The notes beneath the pieces were generated by a model. It did no database searches, was not told the DNA's origin, and was given only the letters and a program-made list of their open reading frames with translations. 21,055 bases of DNA from a virus, in IMG/VR virus record IMGVR_UViG_3300025327_000951, positions 1-21,055 of that record. The stretch is one strand, 5' to 3'. The translations under genes were made by a program, and so were the position numbers. Positions 19,249 through 21,055 of this stretch are shown piece by piece (position 1 is the first letter of the stretch; the number at the start of each line of letters is the position of its first letter).

Positions 19249-19298
19249 TAGAACATCGTAGAACACCAGATGAGGATTGCATGAGCGTTTCATGAGCG
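19249..19298 (+). promoter_or_regulatory. Phased short repeats, candidate operators between divergent promoters
   Basis: TAGAACA occurs at 19249 and 19259 (10-bp step). ATGAG occurs at 19270, 19281 and 19292 (11-bp steps); the last two copies are extended to CATGAGCG. All would lie on roughly one face of the helix, starting next to the -35 of the leftward promoter. This is the arrangement expected for cooperative repressor binding. Confidence 0.5.
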
Positions 19299-19332
19299 CG
19301 AACCCTTGCCCACGACCTTATGTCCCCATACG

Positions 19333-19341
19333 TGCTACCAT
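19333..19341 (+). promoter_or_regulatory. Rightward extended -10 (TGCTACCAT), possible leaderless transcript
   Basis: TG-C-TACCAT fits an extended -10. The predicted start point coincides with ATG 19348, six bases after the -10, and no ribosome site precedes that ATG. The geometry is the same as at 6810-6822. Confidence 0.45.
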
Positions 19342-19347
19342 ATGCCC

Positions 19348-19638
19348 ATGCCACGCTACATCTCCCCCGCAGAGCGCCTACGGCTGGCCCAGCGCCGCAG
19401 CCCCCTGGGGTGGACCTACTCGTGGACAGTGCGCCATCGTGCGGCCGCTAGGCGGCTCTGGCGTCACAATAGCCTGAAGTACCGGATGGGGTCCAGCCGC
19501 ATGCTCGCGACGCCTCGGGTCGCGCTCCTGCTGGCCGTAATGCTCCCGAAATCCATTGTCTGCGCACGCTGCGGCGGTGGTCCCGGGGCCTGCTACTGCT
19601 ACCGCGGCCGCTGGGCTGCTACCCCGTGGCCAGCCTGA
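19348..19638 (+). CDS. Small basic protein with hydrophobic segment and Cys-rich tail (96 aa)
   Basis: ATG 19348 fits a leaderless start; ATG 19342 would add two residues but overlaps the -10 edge. The product begins MPRYISPAERLRLAQRRSPL, is Arg-rich in the middle (VRHRAAARRLWRHNSLKYR), then has a hydrophobic stretch (RVALLLAVMLPKSIV) and a CARCGGGPGACYCYRG tail that may bind metal. It is the first rightward gene after the control region, so it could be an early regulator. No family is recognised. Confidence 0.5.
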   Translation: MPRYISPAERLRLAQRRSPLGWTYSWTVRHRAAARRLWRHNSLKYRMGSSRMLATPRVALLLAVMLPKSIVCARCGGGPGACYCYRGRWAATPWPA

Positions 19639-19714
19639 GCCCCAGCTCTACATAAGTACTCTAGTGCGAACCAGACAGGCGTTCTGGCGCCCCCTTACCA
19701 GCCGTAACAGGCCG

Positions 19715-19834
19715 GGGGTAGGCCGGGGTAGGAGTCCCACGGGGCTCGCGCATTGGTGGCTCTCCGGATGCTATGTGGGTTGTGGGGGTAGGACTGGGAT
19801 GTCTGGTGTAGGGGGTATGGGTTCACGGGGTAGG
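19715..19834 (+). repeat. Four GGGGTAGG direct repeats
   Basis: Exact copies start at 19715, 19725, 19785 and 19827, with a near copy GGGGTATG at 19812. All are on the same strand within 120 bp. They may be terminase recognition boxes or G-rich structure-forming sites. Confidence 0.65.
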
Positions 19835-20078
19835 TCCGGGGGTGGCAGGGCTTTCGACCTGCGACGCGCGTTTCTGGTTCGGTGCGTTGTGGTGAGCTGG
19901 TCAGGGCTTGGTGCTGTACCCATGGGGCAGCAGCGAGTGCGGCTTCGTTTCCGTTGCATGCTGGCGGTGGTTCGGTCCGTGGTCCACCGTACGGCCGGCT
20001 GGTGTATCCCCTTCGAGCCGGTGCCCGCCCGAGCGAGGGGGATCAGGTCGGGTTCATGGGGTTCCCTGGGTTCATGGG
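19819..20078 (+). repeat. GGGTTCAyGGG repeats
   Basis: GGGTTCATGGG occurs at 20050-20060 and 20068-20078 (18-bp step), and GGGTTCACGGG at 19819-19829. The two tight copies lie about 60-90 bases before the small terminase start. Confidence 0.6.
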
Positions 20079-20139
20079 ATTACTTTTACTCTGGCGGTTT
20101 GCCGTTTGTCAAGGGGGGGATGTAGGATGGGGGGGTTGG

Positions 20140-20496
20140 ATGGCATCGAGGTTAGATCGTCGGGGGTGGGAGGAGGAGGCGCACGCGTTATTTCGGGAGC
20201 GGGTGACGCCTGTGCGGTTTCGGGCGGTGGTGGATCGGCTATTGAAGTCGGCGGAGGAGGGGGAGCCGTGGGCGTGTCAGTTGGTTTTGGGGTATGTGAT
20301 GGGGAAGCCGGTGGAGAGGCAGGAGCATGGTGTTGACGCTGCCTTCCTGGGCTTCCTCGCGGAGTTACGGGGGTACCGGGCCGAGCTGGGGGCTGCGCCG
20401 GTTCATCTGGTCGAAGGTCGGGTACGTGCCGTTACCGGGGGGGCAGGAGGCGTTTCACCGGAGCGAGGCGAGGGAGAGGTTGGTAGCGGGGGGTGA
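20140..20496 (+). CDS. Terminase small-subunit-like protein (118 aa)
   Basis: ATG 20140 starts MASRLDRRGWEEEAHALFRE. The helical block RVTPVRFRAVVDRLLKSAEE, then GEPWACQLVLGYVMGKPVER, resembles the 'rfrxxvxxLlxxAeeGdxxAxkxlLdyvlGkP' pattern of small terminase or terminase-associated proteins. It would recognise phage DNA for packaging. The C-terminal third is Gly/Arg-rich, because the DNA there also encodes the start of the large terminase in another frame. The true C-terminus could be functionally unimportant. No ribosome site is obvious apart from a G-run. Confidence 0.6.
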   Translation: MASRLDRRGWEEEAHALFRERVTPVRFRAVVDRLLKSAEEGEPWACQLVLGYVMGKPVERQEHGVDAAFLGFLAELRGYRAELGAAPVHLVEGRVRAVTGGAGGVSPERGEGEVGSGG

Positions 20497-21055
20497 GGGG
20501 GCGGGGAAGTCGTTGATTGGGGCGATGGAGTTGGTGGCCCGGCTGTTTTGGGGGGAGCGGTTCTGGGTCATTGGGCCGGACTACTGGCATTGCCGGCAGG
20601 AGTTCGAGTACGTACACGAGGCGGCGAAGGTCCTGGGGGCCGTGCAGGCGGTGAGCATGCCGGTCGAGGGGCAGTGTCGGCTGACGCTGAAGGGTGGCGT
20701 CGTGGTCGAGACCATGAGCTCGCAGGACGAGCGGCGTCTGGCGATGCAGGGGGTTGATGGGGCCCTGATGGTGGAGGCGGCGCAGCAGACGCTGGAGGCG
20801 TACTACCGGGCGCGGGGGCGGGTGGCCAGGACGCGGGGGTGGTTGGTCATGACGGGGGTGTTCGAGGGGTCATTGGGCTGGTACCCCGAGATGTTCCAGG
20901 CGTGGCAGAGCCCGGATGCCGCGGGGCGGAGCTTCTCGCTCCCTACCTGGGAGAACAGCCACCTGTATCCGGGCGGGCGGGGGGACCCGGAGATCCTGAA
21001 GCTTGAAGGCAGCATGACGCGGGAGCGGTTCATGGAGCGTCATGCTGGCGAGCCG
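20327..21055 (+). CDS. Terminase large subunit, N-terminal ATPase part (partial, runs off the window)
   Basis: The frame is open to the window end (243 codons, no stop). ATG 20327 lies near AGGAG, but the first convincing residues are RRFIWSKVGYVPLPGGQEAF (24-43). Walker A is RLVAGGEGAGKSLIGAMEL (K61, S62). GERFWVIGPDYWHCRQEFEY follows, and a Walker B-like GALMVEAAQ (Glu150). RTRGWLVMTGVFEGSLGWYP and SFSLPTWENSHLYPGG are typical of one phage terminase group. The enzyme is the ATP-driven DNA packaging motor; the nuclease domain would lie past the window. It overlaps the small subunit gene by 170 bases. Confidence 0.85.
   Translation, partial: MVLTLPSWASSRSYGGTGPSWGLRRFIWSKVGYVPLPGGQEAFHRSEARERLVAGGEGAGKSLIGAMELVARLFWGERFWVIGPDYWHCRQEFEYVHEAAKVLGAVQAVSMPVEGQCRLTLKGGVVVETMSSQDERRLAMQGVDGALMVEAAQQTLEAYYRARGRVARTRGWLVMTGVFEGSLGWYPEMFQAWQSPDAAGRSFSLPTWENSHLYPGGRGDPEILKLEGSMTRERFMERHAGEP

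Larger units (their letters stand above)
19639..20139 (+). other. Non-coding, G-rich region before the terminase genes
   Basis: About 500 bases without a convincing gene; open frames here are Gly/Arg-rich and lack ribosome sites. The strand is strongly G-biased and holds four exact GGGGTAGG motifs and three GGGTTCAyGGG motifs. Placed directly upstream of the terminase genes, it is a candidate packaging-signal (pac or cos) region, which is inference. No tRNA or known RNA was found in it. Confidence 0.5.

Noticed and set aside
19771-19959. - strand frame of 62 codons in the region before terminase
   Set aside because: Pro/Arg-rich, no ribosome site, no promoter, and it is the complement of G-rich repeats.
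1-21055. CRISPR array, insertion sequence or retroelement
   Set aside because: No regularly spaced identical repeats of 24-40 bp, no transposase or reverse-transcriptase motifs, and no terminal inverted repeats were seen on either strand.

Overview
The window is a stretch of a tailed double-stranded DNA phage (or prophage) genome, GC-rich and tightly packed, from an unidentified and probably GC-rich bacterial host. The basis is a run of tail and structural genes at the left end, a lysis module, a phage-type replication and recombination block, and terminase genes running off the right end. I see no ribosomal RNA, housekeeping gene, integrase or insertion sequence. The host cannot be named from sequence alone. 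Frequent GTG starts, many stop/start overlaps of the ATGA, GTGA or TGATG type, and possible leaderless promoters fit a GC-rich host.

Layout on the + strand. (1) Positions 1-644 hold the tail end of one gene and four very small virion-region genes, one apparently frameshifted. (2) 637-5010 holds structural and tail genes: a connector-like protein with an inserted jelly-roll domain, a small protein, an 817-residue tail protein with LamG-like and propeller-like parts, and a short tail-fibre protein. (3) 5007-6255 has small membrane or coiled-coil proteins, including a holin-like one, then two cysteine-rich proteins. (4) 6250-6742 is an RNA locus: three extended -10 elements, strong hairpins, a rho-independent terminator and a tRNA-Asp(GUC) with encoded CCA. 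(5) 6822-8244 holds small zinc-ribbon, membrane and coiled-coil proteins. (6) 8255-10209 is the lysin pair: a probable TIM-barrel glycosidase and an N-acetylmuramoyl-L-alanine amidase. (7) 10272-18011 is the DNA metabolism block: zinc-ribbon proteins, a RecT/Bet-like annealing protein, a RepA-like ATPase, a dyad-rich intergenic region that may be the origin, a prim-pol type primase, a VRR-NUC nuclease, HTH proteins and an adenine/cytosine-N4 DNA methyltransferase.

From 19159 down to 18048 a - strand operon carries seven tiny genes (mostly zinc-ribbon proteins, one membrane peptide, one excisionase/MerR-like HTH protein). Its promoter, TTGACA-17 bp-CATAGT, faces away from a rightward extended -10 promoter, and helically phased short repeats lie between the two. 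This resembles a regulatory switch region. From 19348 rightward come a small protein, about 500 bp of G-rich non-coding DNA with repeated GGGGTAGG motifs, and then overlapping small and large terminase genes.

The most interesting points are: a 41-bp near-identical repeat linking the end of the ATPase gene to the end of the holin-like gene; the dyad cluster at 14601-14691; a 17-bp translation cassette repeated three times at gene junctions around a 19-residue mini-ORF; the promoter/small-RNA/tRNA locus; and the phased repeats in the divergent control region. Function calls rest on motif recognition by eye; no database search was run.
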